A program made the position numbers and the translations under genes. DNA of 64,000 bases, taken from NCBI RefSeq assembly GCF_937616625.2, contig NC_065571.1:43678651-43742650 (forward strand). The letters are read 5' to 3'. The notes below the pieces were generated by a model. It ran no database searches and was not told the origin of the DNA. It worked only from the letters and a program-made list of their open reading frames with translations. The stretch is from Mercurialis annua. Its lineage: Eukaryota > Streptophyta > Magnoliopsida > Malpighiales > Euphorbiaceae. Positions 41,580 through 53,937 of this stretch are shown here, piece by piece (position 1 is the stretch's first letter; each line of letters begins with the position of its first letter).

Positions 41580-43720
41580 AAGTCTCAGATTAATTGATAT
41601 AATTATATTCTATAATAAAAGAATATATCCAAATGTTATAATTTTTGAACTATTAGGTATTTTAGTTACGATCAATCCTTTAATATTTTTTTTGACTATT
41701 AGAATAATCTTTCATTAATATCTAGTTGCAAGTATAAAAATTTAAAAAGAATATAACTGTTTCTAATAACATGACATATAACACGAATTAAAGCCTTATT
41801 TATAGATCGTCTTATAAAATAAAAATAAAAATTACATAATTGTTCTACTATCATAAGAATCCATTTTTTTCGTTTTCTAATAGAAGATTCACCAAAACTT
41901 CATAAAAAAGTGTTTACATCGGCCCAGAAAATTATGGGTCAGAGTATCATATGGGCTTATTAAGGGAATGGAGCCTAACTAAAAATCTTTTCAGATTAGC
42001 TTTTAATTTTTCATAAGAATTTTCAACTCATTAGGAGTATTCCTTTTTAAAAATATCAGTTAGAGTTAGATTAAGAAACTTGATTTTTGTAGCGCTATAA
42101 ATAACTCAGACCTTTATTATTTTTATATCAATAAATCAATCAATCAAAAACCAAGCCCAGTGCTTTTATCCCGCAATCTCCAGATTTTTTTAATTTAAGA
42201 GTAGTTTCGATATTAATCTCGCCTGAGTTCCTTAACTCCCAGATTAATATTATTTAAATTACGTAGTTGAGTATTTTTAACCAAGAAAGCCCTGTGAATA
42301 TCTTCACGAGTTTGTTAAAGCATCAAACCTCAAACCGATTCCAATTATAAATTCAAAAACTCGAGTCCGGATAATTTCCAGGCGAACAAAAAGCAACTAA
42401 CAAACCTTTCGATATAAAAAAAAAACGAACCTATTAATATAGAAAGGACAACAAACTTTTAAAAAAAAAAGACAATCACCATGATAAAAAGTATCAAAAT
42501 AAAAAAAGCAAAAAAAAAAACTAATATAATCTCTAAATAATTTCATCTTTCAGTCTTAAAAAGGTCTTGATTTATCTCTGATCTTTAATTCGATATATAT
42601 TGATATGATGCGTCTCATCGATAATCTTACCAATAAAACAAAAAAGATGAAAAAGAAGTTGGTTATTTATTTTAGTCTATGTAAATAAAGCAATAAAAAA
42701 AGGAATGGCTACCGCCAACGGCAAGAATACACCATTACCGGCAGTCGAAGCGAAAAAAAAAACTCTTCATATTCAGCAAATTAATAATTTTAATAATCAA
42801 TAAATTTTCAAAAAACCAACTTTAATATTAGGTCTTATGTATACAATAAATTAATAATTTTAACAATTAATAAATTTCTAATTTATTATATATATTAATT
42901 TTTAGAGAATCGACTGTATTATATATTTTTTTATATATGACATAATAAAATTTGATAATGAATTAATGAATAAAAATGTGCATATATATCAAATTAATGA
43001 CGCCAATTATCAAAAACGATAATATTATGATAAATAAACAAACGATAATATTTTAATATTATAAATAATAATAATTTGAATTAGGCAAATAGTAAATAAA
43101 TATTGGTCGATTATAACAATGTGTGCTCTAGGTGGAGAAGACTGTTCCCATGTGGTATGTTTCGATGTCAACATAAGCAGCTTGAATTCTAAAATTCAAC
43201 TATTGTTTCGAATTATAAAAATATAAAAGTTAATGTTTAACATTATAAAAATTAAAATTTCAAATTAAATATTAAAATTATCCTAAAGTTTGTGATTTTT
43301 TGCACAATTAAACCTTAAATATATCATCAATTTTTCATTGATTAAATTATTTTTATCATATTTTCATTTATTAAATTTGACTATATTATTTTTAATTTAT
43401 TATACTTAAACACGCCATTTTATTTTTTATTTATAACATCTAATTACATGATTTTTAATTTAATAATCATTATTTATTAAAAATTTAAAACCATTTTCTC
43501 TCTCTCATATAGAACAAATTATTCTTATACTCTCAAACATTAATCAATTATAATTAAAATTTTATTTAAATATTCAATCATATCTCTTATAAAATTCATA
43601 TTTAATATTTTTAATTTAAATAATTTATAAATATTAAAATTAAAAATCCGAACTAATAGTTGAAGTTGGTTGACAAATGAAAGATAGAGGGTTTATTTGA
43701 GCCTTTTCCCATAAATTAAA
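41580..43720. other. AT-rich spacer; possible LTR remnant at about 41930-42400
   Basis: The stretch with a TATAAATA box (about 42104), AATAAATCAATC repeats and a GC-richer segment after it resembles a decayed copia-type LTR, but I could not find its ends. The rest is A/T-rich with no gene. Confidence 0.3.
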
Positions 43721-44374
43721 TGAATAGATTTAGTTGGGTTGGCTTCTGCTATCTAACGTATCTTCTTACCTCGGCAATCGCCCTTTGTTTTTCTTTTTCT
43801 CTCTCCAAGGTACAAAATTAAATTAAATAAGCGAATCACACACTGCCATTTGTGAAACCCGACTCTATTCCGGTTACGATCCGACGAGGCACGCTCCATT
43901 TTCAGCTCTTCTTCTATTAACTGTACATCTCTCTTTAACATTTTTCCATCCATTTTTCTATTAATTTCTAATTATTTTATCACTTTTGCATGTTTTTTTC
44001 AAAAAAATAGTTTTGGTTGCTTAGAGATTGGTGTTTTTATGTTTAATCTGATTTTTTGGAAGTATTTATGCAGTTTAATGATGTTTTTATGTTGTTTTAA
44101 ATTAATTTAATGTTTTAAATGCTGAATATACTCTTCTGTTTTTGTTTCTAAAATAATCAGGAAAATCTTAGATCTTAATGTCTAGAATCTTAATATTTTC
44201 TTTTAAGGTTTTTGCACTTTTCCTTATGGAAAATTAGTTAATCAACTGTTTGTTTCAAAGATCATATAAGAGTTTTAATTAAGGGAAATATTGCGATTAA
44301 TGCATTGCTGATGATTGCTTTCACTAATTTTGATAATATTAGAGTTTTTAGCTGTTTTTTTTTGTGATGATCAG

Positions 44375-44450
44375 GTTATGAGGCCGTTAATGAGAATATA
44401 GACCACCTCCTTTACACTCTCAAGTCAAAGCAGATTTAATTTAATTCTGG
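44375..44450 (+). other. Probable non-coding exon with a short uORF (CW-MBD gene)
   Basis: Bounded by an acceptor (GATCAG before 44375) and a donor (GTAAGT at 44451). It holds a complete 7-codon uORF (44378-44401, ATG to TAG). A further leader exon probably lies in the CT-rich 43740-43980 region. This suggests some translational control of the downstream gene; transcript data are needed to confirm the exon. Confidence 0.5.
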
Positions 44451-44919
44451 GTAAGTGTGACTCTCTTTTTCTTTCTTTGTTTTGCCCTTGTCAAATTATG
44501 TGTCCCTTTTATTATTTTTTGTAAAATTTGGTGTCATCTTCATTTTCAATGCGGGTTTTGGTTATGCTTTTAAGCTTCTAATAACATGCTTTTGCTGAAT
44601 TTACTTTGGTTTTGATTTATATTGTTAAGTGTATGCAATTTACATGTTGATTCAGCTGAATGCTTCTCTCTATTCTTAGCCGCGCATTGCTTAAATTCTT
44701 GGTATTAGCAGATTTCATGCATGTAATACTTAGGTATCGTCCTATTGCTTCTTTTGTTTTTATCGTCTGGAACTGCATTTGTTTCGACAGCTTATTGAAA
44801 CCGGATGCTATATTTTGTTTTATTGACAATAAGTGTTGCAATTTTTTTTCTTTTCAAAGAAAATTTTCATTTTCATGACAGTTGGTTGTTATGTTATTAG
44901 GCTGTTGAGATCTATCGAA

Positions 44920-47900
44920 ATGCAGTCACATGCTGAAGGTGCTTCTTTTACTGTGAAAAAGGAAGTAAATGATTATACCGGTTCTAGTTTTTCTTATCAA
45001 GATAGCTCTCTTCAGAACCCTATTGAAGTTTCTTCTTCATCTGAGGAAGATGATTTGCATGACACAGAGGATATAAATGAGCAGTCTGTTGAAAATGCTT
45101 CAAAGCAGATCGTACTCTATGACCCTCTAGCCAATGGCAATGGTGACCTTGGAATAGTTCCTCAACCAATTCAGTACCAGCCTCGTTCATCTGTAAGGCG
45201 TCCAGGATTTCTCATGCCTTCCAGAGTCTTGCCATCTGTAGGGGCTTTTACTGTCCAGTGTGCCAGCTGTTTTAAATGGAGGCTTATCCCAACAAAGAAT
45301 AAATATGAAGAAATACGTGAACATATTTTGGAGCAGCCATTTTATTGTGAAACAGCTCGAGAATGGCAACCTAATATATCATGTAATGATCCAGCAGACA
45401 TTTCTCAAGATGGAAGCAGGCTATGGGCAATAGATAAGCCTAATATTGCACAGCCCCCTCGTGGGTGGCAACGACTGCTACGGATTAGAGGTCAAGGAAG
45501 TAGCAAATTTGCAGACGTGTATGTTGTATATTCCAATTTTTTTCTTTTGCATTTCTGATACTCAGGGTTATATTCTTTTTTTCATCTGCTTTCTCATGCA
45601 TTGTAGTTTTTCACCATGAATAGTTCGATTTTATCATCTAATATATGCATGATCTAAACAGGGACAGATTTAGTGCTCCTTTAGTTGACTAGGATCATTA
45701 AACCCCTTTAGTGAGAGGCCTTTGTGTGCATGTTGTAGAGTATGCCTGTTGGATTGCAATGTGGTGAAAAATAGAGTTAAGAACCTCCCTCTTTTGGGGA
45801 TTATTTACAAAGACCTGCTGCTGACATACTAGTGTTTTTTAAATGTTGATTAAGAAATTTTCCTTTTTGGAGATCTCAATGTTGATTTTCTAACAATGTT
45901 CTATATCGTTCTTATTCTGCTTCTTAAAAGTCCTGGAAGATCCCGTTTTGTGTTGTTGATTTTTCTAATGACTCGTTCTTGATAGGTAAGTGAATTTTTT
46001 GCTGTAAAGTCAGCACACATTTCCTTACATGATAATCTCCTCTCCCCTCTAACCTATTATGGGAGCATTATACTAAATCATGTTGTTCTTCTTGCGCCCT
46101 TCATAATAGTTCGTGTTTGATTTGCATAATTTCATAAGTATCAATTAGAAAAATAAATCTCTACTGCTATTATTCAATATGGATTATGGCTTCCATCTTG
46201 AGGAGGATTTTAGTAGGTAATGGACAAAGTTACTGTAGCATTGCACTAATAAGGTTAAACTTTTTCATGGAACCTCCTTTGCATATATGTAAACACGGGA
46301 AACCTTGTAGGAAGAATGTTGGGAAAGATTTTTTGGTCTACTACTTCATATTTTGCTATAAATTTTGCATTTTTTTCAGTTCCAATTCTCATCTTTGTTA
46401 ATTAGTTCATTCAAAGTCGTTTTAATTGGTTTATTCAAAGTTCACTAAGTTGGAATTTTAACCTCTGTCTATGAAATGTTGGAACTATCATTACTATCAT
46501 TAATAGGATATGAGAACCAATTCAGGAATCAGGGCTCTCCTTTATGTGGAAAAGGGAGGTAGAATTTCGTTTGCTATATGCATCCAGCAAAAGACGATGT
46601 TAAGGAAAAAATAATACAACAAAGGAGCTGATATCTAAATCTAACAAACATTGTAATTTCCTTTGTAAATTTTTTTCTTTTTTCCGGTTGCTCTAATTTT
46701 ATTTAAATTTCCTTATATTGTCCTTATTACTCTTGCAATTTTTTTGGTCACTCAAGTATCTCTTTATGACTTACTCAGAGCTTTCATGTGAGGCTGTATC
46801 ATGTTTTACATTTCTTTTCACTTGATCTTATTCTTGCTAGTCCATTGTAATGATGTTCTCATCATGCCATCTTCAATTTCCATGCATGTTTTAAAAAATT
46901 TCAGGTATTATCAAGCACCATCAGGCAAGAGATTTCGTTCGATGGTAGAGATCAGAAAGTACGCTACAATTATCAGTCATTCATTTTGATGTGTTTTCTT
47001 CATCACATTTTCTTGCCTGCATTTTCAGATGTTCTGTTGGTGATCTTCAAAATTTCTGATTTTGTAGGTTCTTGGATGATAATCCTGAATATGAGCGAGA
47101 TGGTGTAACTCTCTCACAGTTTTCATTCCGAACCCCAAGGCCTTTGCAGGAAAATTATCTAAGAAAGCGTCCTCGTCCAACAGCTTCATGTGATAAAACA
47201 AGACCTTTTGAGCCCTGTGAAGGTATGTAAAATAATTCAACTGGATTGCTGACACAGTACAGACTATAGAGAATTAATTTATGTACCAATTGAAATCTGT
47301 TTTCAGCAGATTTTTCTATCTGTAGTAGCCCCAAAATATATTGTGATTTAGTAAGTAAAAAGGGGTTCAATATGTTTGGAAAATGGAATTTATAATAACT
47401 ATCTATTTCTGTTTAAGCCTTATTGTCTTGTAGGCTTTTGTTTAAGCTTTAAGCTGTTTACCATTATGGGAAATGAGCTCCTAGAGTGGTCAAAATGTGG
47501 AAGGCCTAATATGTGTAACTCTATTCCTAGCATGGCTCAACCACATAACTAAACTTAGTACTTTGTGTATGACCTGTGGTTTAGACAACTTTTATCAAAG
47601 AAACTGGCCATTGTTTGATTATTAATGCTACACGTATTTGAATGTATGATATGACTGCATCTTGCTTGTTATATTTTCTGTGATCCTTTAACTGCATCTG
47701 AAGTCGTTGAAATGTGCCGTGAGATATTTCTTTTATTCCTTTTTTAAAGTTATTGGATTCAGGTGTTTCTTCTTAAGAGTGCTGACCTAGACATTAATTT
47801 TGGGTTTTGGTGTCAGAAGCCATCTATAAATAATTTTTTAATTGCTTTAGATATGAGCATTCATTTCTAGTTATTTGATCAGTGCATAATCATGTTTATT

Positions 47901-48638
47901 TATCTGTTTCCAGTTATGTTTATGAATTTTAAATTTGAGTTGTACTTTTAACAACAGCTGAGTTAAGGTCTTTGAATTTTTATCATTTCATATAGTCCAA
48001 AACTTTTGTCTCTTAGGGTAATCTGCATAATTCCTGAAGCTCTATTTCCGTTCAGTTAGTGGTACTTTTTTTATTCATTGAAGCCTCTTCACTAGGATTA
48101 TCACATAATTAAGATGATTGATCTAACTTGCTTTAGCATACTGAAAAATTAGGCCATACATTGAGGGAAAAAAAAGTTAGACAGGCAGTTGTGATTCACT
48201 CAAGTAGTGGGTTTGTGTTTTTTTTTAACTTTAGATTATAAAACTACGTGTGTAATTTTTGAATTTTTTTTATTATGTGAAGTTTTTGCGTCTCGAAGCG
48301 CCTTTGCCTTTAATAACTATGCGTCTATGCCTATGAAGCAGTCCTGTATAGGAATTCTGATGGATTTGCATTCATACCATGCCCGTACACTCTATGTGAT
48401 GATTAAGTCGGGATGAAATTTGCTAGCAGATTGGCTTGTTTTACTTAATGCGGCACAAAACTAACTGAAATCTGGCTATTTGGCTGCAGCAAATCCCATT
48501 GCATGGGTTGCTCCTGATGATTTTACAGATCTACAGCTTGGTAGACCCGCAGCATTCTCGCCTCCAACATCATTTCGGCCCCCTATTTTTGATCCGATTG
48601 ATCTGCCAGCGAAGCAAGCAAGAAGGACACCTTGGTAA
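44920..48638 (+). CDS. CW zinc-finger and methyl-CpG-binding-domain protein (MBD2-like)
   Basis: Coding exons 44920-45518, 46905-46958, 47068-47222 and 48490-48638 give 318 residues. The first coding exon starts after an acceptor at 44899-44900; ATG at 44920 is the first Met of MQSHAEGASF. Residues about 20-80 are acidic and Ser-rich. The CW-type zinc finger follows: FTVQCASCFKWR, then FYCETAREWQPNISC, giving four zinc-binding Cys and the aromatic residues used to read methylated histone H3K4 in this family. An MBD comes next (RGWQRLLRIRGQG..ADVYYQAPSGKRFRS..EIRKFL). The pairing CW+MBD is the plant MBD1/2/4-type arrangement, so a nuclear chromatin reader is likely. Whether it binds methyl-CpG is not decided by sequence, since many plant MBDs do not. 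The stop TAA overlaps a good donor (TG/GTAAGC at 48636), so a longer isoform is possible. Confidence 0.9.
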
Positions 48639-49567
48639 GCAGACATTTTGCAATATAATCAGTACAAATAGCAGTTAAAAGTGAGATTCTTTTTGGCCAA
48701 AATTTGTATTTTGTACGCATATTATGAATGCTTTATTATATACATTTTTGAACAAAGGCTTCTCATCAGCCTTTGTATAGAAGGGGCAACTTTATGTTGG
48801 AGGAATGTTTAGGCAACCCATATTTTTTGCTCATGTAGAATGTGAACTAATTATTTTCAATGAAATATAGTTATATATGTTTATTCCAGATTCCATTTTG
48901 CAATCTTAGCTTTTTGGTAATTACATTTTTATCGGCTGATCATGTTTAAAAATGTACTTACTGTCTTGTCTTTCTTTGATCATTAATTGTAACTTCTCTT
49001 ATTGCAAATTATGAAATCATATATACCAGTCACCTGGTGATAAAGTGAGAAATATAAAACACCCAAATCAAAGGTCATTTGGTACCAAAAATTAATATCA
49101 TAGGTTATTTGCTACCAAAATTTATATTATCGGTGATCATCTGATTCTAATTGAATTGAATTGAACTAAAATTTTAAATTAATTTAAAACAAAATTGATT
49201 TGATAATTCAAATCAATTCGACCATATCCACCCCCTACGTGAAGGTTTTCTTTCATAAAACTCAATATGAAAATTCAAATCAATTCAACCGTATCCACCC
49301 CCTACGTGAAGGGTTTCTTTCATCAGCTCAAATCCTTGTTTGTTCGATTTTCTTATTTGTTGGGTGTTTAACCGAACAAATTAGTTTCGAGTTTTTAATG
49401 TTTGATGTGAATTAAAAATGAACTGAAAAAACAAATTGAATCAAACAACCATACTTTTATATAATATTAAAATTGATGCATACCAAACTTGGCAAATTTG
49501 ATTTGATTATTCAATTTGGTTTCATTTTCAAAAACGACATTAATTTAGTGCTAGTTGTTATGTGTAG
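48639..49567. other. 3' flank of the CW-MBD gene with a 67-bp duplication
   Basis: Probable transcript end, then AT-rich DNA. 49204-49256 and 49271-49322 are near-identical (TATCCACCCCCTACGTGAAGG, split as ATCCACCCCC and CTACGTGAAGG). No gene was found. Confidence 0.5.
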
Positions 49568-50187
49568 TGTTGGAATATGCCTAAAATTCTAATTCCTATA
49601 TGTATTAGGACTCTATTAATGAAGTGTTTGGGAGAAGGATAACTTTGTTATCATTGGCTAACTAGGAAGTATAAATTCAATTAGGATTAATATTCCTAAT
49701 GCCATATAGACTATTTATTCACTATATATACACTACCTTATTCACCTTTTAGAAGACACCAAACCGAACACACAATGTAGACATTGATGTGAATAAGGGG
49801 AAAAGGGGGTGTGTGTGATGTGAGGAATATAAGTTAATTCTTACCCTTTTGGGTACTTCTTGTAGAGAGAGAAACACTTTGTGGGTTTTTCTTCTAAGGG
49901 CATATTTACTAGAGATATTCTCTATTTGGTGATTCTCCACCAATTTTGTACTCCTTTTGATGATTAGTGGATGGCTCGAATCTTTCGCCCGTGGATGTAC
50001 GCTTCAATGCAGAACCACGTAAATCTCTTGTGTTATTTATTATTTTGCTATATTATTGTTTGTTAATCAAATCCATTATTAAATACCTACCGAATGGTTT
50101 CGATTCCGCTGCGCATACCAATCCGGTCAAGAACCGGTCACGACAATTGGTACCAAAGATTCAAGAATCGGTATCAATGTTACAACA
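49568..50187 (+). mobile_element. Copia-type solo LTR or truncated LTR element
   Basis: It begins TGTTGGAATATGCC, like many plant copia LTRs, and ends ..TTACAACA. TGTAG flanks it on both sides (49563-49567 and 50188-50192). Near the end, ..GTCACGACA followed by TTGGTACCAAAGA resembles an LTR end plus a damaged Met-tRNA primer site, so the true LTR may stop at about 50142. The frame at 49967-50209 is not supported as a gene. Confidence 0.6.
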
Positions 50188-50192
50188 TGTAG

Positions 50193-50677
50193 AAAATGTG
50201 CAACTGTGACTGTGATTCTCAATGTATAGGTATTATACAGCTACAATTTTGATATGTTACACTGAAGGAAAAAAAAAACAATTATCACTGCATCTCAACT
50301 CATCGGCCTTTGCCTATGGACTAAACCCTCTAATTCCCCAAATCACCTACTTCAGGTCTGCAATGCATTAGCCACTATAGATGCACAAAAGCCGAACCAA
50401 GCTAAATAACTAGAATAAACCGACAAATTTGATTCGGTTCGGTTTTGAAAATAAAATAATTTAGCTCACTTTTGATACAAACCAAGCCGAAAGACTGAAC
50501 CGAACCGGTGGGTTTGAAAATCTTAAATCCTTTGTAAAAAAATCAGTTTGGCTCAATTTTTTTAAAATCAAATTATGTTCGGTTTGATGTAAATCGAATG
50601 CACATCCTATTTGGCATATGATGCACCCTTGTATCTGCATCAAGTCAAAAATGAAGTGCATTTATGTGTGCCTTGGA
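50193..50677. other. Spacer with CCGAACC repeats
   Basis: Between the LTR and the 3' end of the decarboxylase-family gene. It has CGGTTCGGTTTTG and CCGAACCGG words like those at 1-205. It probably includes the 3' UTR of the minus-strand gene. Confidence 0.4.
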
Positions 50678-52896
50678 TCATGTACTGCAGACGACAATGG
50701 AAGAGAGTAGAGGATCAGAAGCCCCGGTAATGATTGCGCCCTTCCTCTGAACATCAAGTAAATAACTCAAAGCACTTCCTGTAATAACCTCACCGGGAAT
50801 CATTACAGGGATCCCCGGTGGATATGGACATATAAGCTCACCGCAGACCTCCCCGACGCTTTCTCTGATATTCACTCTCTTTTTAGTTGCGAAAAATGCA
50901 TCTCTCGGATTCAACCTCATGCTAATATCAGCAAATGGTAGATACCCTCTGTTGATTGATCCGCCTTTCGTATTTTTGCCTTGTAAGGATGATGATAAGT
51001 CTTTTAATCCTGAAACTAGCCTCTCAACATGCTCTTTGCTAGTTCCAAGATTAATTGCAAATGTAATAGATTGAGTTCCAACAAGCTCGGATATTACTTG
51101 ATGATTCCTACATAAATAATCATCTGCATTGTAACCAGATAAACCGAGCTGCCAAAAACCAACGGTAAGCCGCAAAGGATCCATGCTGCTCGGATGCTCT
51201 AGCAAACTAATACCTGGTACTTGTTTGATTAAAATTTTCGCTTCAATCGCCAACTCCATTGCTTTCTCAAAAACAGTTTCAGGGTTTTCAGCAATTTGAG
51301 CTCTAGCTGCATCTAATGATGCTAAAAGTAGATAACTAGGACTTGTGCTTTGAAGCATCTGAAGGCACCGACAAATTCGTTCCCTATCCACAAGTTTTCC
51401 TGACATGTGTAACATTGATGACTGAGTGAGAGAACATAGAACTTTGTGTGTGGATTGTACAACAAGATCAGTGTCCTGCTTCAGCGCTGAAGGAGGCATC
51501 TGCGCGTGAAATCCCAAATGTGCTCCGTGAGCCTCATCAACAATCAAAGCAACTCCATAAGAATGACAAATCTGAGAAATCTCACTCAGGTTGCTACATA
51601 TACCATGGTAAGTTGGGGAAGTCACAAAAACTGCTGCTGCCTTGTGACCCTCCATCTCCAATTCTCTAATTGATTTTTTCACCTGAGTAACACCCGATTA
51701 ACGAATTGATATCATAAATGAAATAAATTAATCTAAAAAATCAAGCATTTAATGTTACCTGAGATGGAGTAACCTCACCAGCAATATCCCATTTATGATC
51801 ATACTCAGGCATCATGTACTTCGGAATAGCTCCAGACAATACCATAGCTGATACGGCTGATAAATGGGAATTGCGAGGGAGGATTAGATATTCCCCAGGA
51901 GAACAAGTCGCCATTATCGCTGCTTGTATCCCACATGTCGTACCTCCAACAAGGAACCATGTTTCCCGCGATCCAAACAATTCTGAAGCTAGTATTTGTG
52001 CCTCTAATATCGGTCCCTCGGGTGAAAAAAGGTTGTCTAGCTCTGGAAGCTCAGGCAAATCATGAATGAATGGTCTTAAACCTATGAGCTGCGCTAGTGA
52101 AGACGGTGCAGCACGCCCTCGGTTATGGCCAGGAAAATGAAAGCTTGCTGCATTTTCTGCTGCTGAAGCTTTCAATGCCTTAACCAATGGAGGCAACTTA
52201 TCCGCCTCACTTATTGGAGATTTTGAAATAAACGATTCTTCTAATATGTCTGATTTGGCTTTCCCTACATTGCTACTTCTCTGCTGTTTCTCTTCCGTGG
52301 TCGTCTGCTGCACGACTCTCCGAGAATAAACTAAAGAATTGAATTCTAGGAGCTTGACTTTCAATATTATAAGAATTCAGTTGAGCTGAATTCGTGCATT
52401 TTTAGACTTTTAAAACATTATGTAACAGAATGAACATGCATATGCAGAAACTTATCATAACCTATGAAATAATCTATGCAATAACATCAATATAACAAAT
52501 TTGGAGCCACCATTTACGGCTAATAATATGAATTTAAGATTAGAACACAAAAATAATGTGCAATTGTAAGCAGTCCATCACAATTAAGAAGAGTGTTTAT
52601 TTTCTTATACTGCACAAAAACAAAAATGACAAAAATGGGTTTAAATTTATAACAAACTACTGTAGATTGTATTTGGTCTCCTTAAACACATTCTAAATAA
52701 GTTACCTGAGAAGTAAAAATGCAATTCCCTTGTCTTGTTCTGGTTCTTCTGAAAGTGCAGCTGCTGGTACTGAAAATTCTGCAAAACTAAATGAAAATAA
52801 TATGAATTTGCATTAAAACATTATGTTATATGCAAGAAGAAAAGTAGAGAGAGAGAGAGAGAGAGTTACAAGAGAGGGTGACGAGACGCAATCCAT
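50678..52896 (-). CDS. Orn/Lys/Arg decarboxylase family protein (PLP fold I), probably plastid-targeted
   Basis: Four exons on the minus strand: 52896-52870, 52778-52706, 52357-51759 and 51682-50678, giving 567 residues in one frame. Exons 1 and 2 encode a Gln/Asn/Ser-rich leader (MDCVSSPSL..) that may be a transit peptide. The OKR_DC_1 domain starts at about residue 85 (FHFPGHNRG). PLP-site motifs include VGGTTCGIQAAIM, the Asp of VDEAHGAHLGFH, and the Schiff-base lysine in STHKVLCSLTQSS. A C-terminal domain with PYPPGIPVMIPGE completes the match. The family belongs to bacterial-type decarboxylases that make cadaverine, putrescine or agmatine, different from the usual plant Ala-racemase-fold enzymes. 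The substrate cannot be read. There is no N-terminal receiver-like wing domain. Exons 1 and 2 are inferred from phase and splice sites only. Confidence 0.88.
52846..52865. repeat. (GA)n microsatellite next to a splice donor
   Basis: About ten GA repeats on the plus strand. In the decarboxylase transcript they form a (TC)n run directly after the exon 1 donor GTAAC. Confidence 0.85.
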
Positions 52897-53864
52897 TACA
52901 GCTCTGTTATCCAGTGAGTGAGAAAGAAGCACCAGAAGAACAGGTTCCAATATTTGAAAGCTCGGTGGGTTGGGTTAATGGCAACCCAGTCTTTAGCCAT
53001 TTTTCACAAAAATATCAAAAGAAAAATAAAAATAGGCAAAACATATTTTTGGATCCATGCACTTTATACTTTTTCGAATTAGGCCCCTCTACTTTTATTT
53101 ATCAGCATTGAGTCTCTGATTTTTAATTTTATAGATATTAGATAATATCCATTACGAAAATAAAGTGTGTTCTTGTAACAATTGTTGTTTGGTATGTCGG
53201 AATCCGAAGAGGCTGAGTCACGGATTAAGTCGCTTTCTTTTAGACGTTTCGCAGCACAGCTCGAAGGTGCAAAGCTGACTGACAACCGCGGCGTCCTTAG
53301 AATAAAAACAGCCGGAAAAATGTTGTTATTACTACGGTGTGATAACAATTCTATAAAATACTTTCTTTGACATTGTTCTGTTTTTTCTGTATCTTTGCAA
53401 ATGAAGAAAAAACCCAATATTTATAGGTTTTAGAAAGTAGAGCTGTTAGAAATGCAACTAATATTGAATTTTTTTTTGATAATAAATAAAATTCACAACA
53501 GTCAAAACGTAGTAGTAAAACCAAAAGATGTGTTTTATTTGAAAGTAAAATTGTTACGTAAGAATTAAATCCAAAAAATAAAGTGCTAGCCGAACCAAAC
53601 CACCCAGACCAGGCCGGCCAACCGGACGGCACGCGTGTGGTAAATATCACAAGATGTAACTTCTAACACATTTACAAAACTGGGTATCCCTAGAGGTCCA
53701 AACACCGGACGTCGCGCGTGTGGTAAATACAGAAAGATGTAACTCCTATCCCGTTCACAAAAGTGGATACCTATTTGATTGCTCTGCCTCTGTTTTAGTA
53801 GCCGCCAAACAGTTTGTCCATCTTTTTTTTCACGTTTTTGGTCAATCAATACAATTCAGAAAAC
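52897..53864. other. Promoter side of the decarboxylase gene and spacer
   Basis: The promoter and 5' leader of the minus-strand gene should lie near 52897-53150. A short plus-strand frame at 53194-53370 (MSESEEAESRIKSLSFRR..) looks somewhat protein-like but has no family match I can name and no splice support. A diverged 83-bp tandem duplication is at 53623-53772. Confidence 0.35.
53623..53772. repeat. Diverged tandem duplication (83-bp period)
   Basis: Units from 53623 and 53706 share CGCGTGTGGTAAATA and AAGATGTAACT, and end in similar GGTATCC or GGATACC words. The copies differ by many substitutions. Confidence 0.75.
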
Positions 53865-53937
53865 GGTTATTATTTTTTTACTTTTTTTTTTGATCAAAAG
53901 GATATTGGTATTAAGAAAATAAACTTACAACCTAAAA

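Noticed and set aside
53182..53370. Possible small protein MSESEEAESRIK..
   Set aside because: Plausible composition but only about 59 codons, no splice partners, no family recognised, and close to the LINE insertion. Left as unproven.
53079..53849. Minus-strand frames upstream of the decarboxylase gene
   Set aside because: Short, low-complexity, partly within the tandem duplication; no family or splice evidence.
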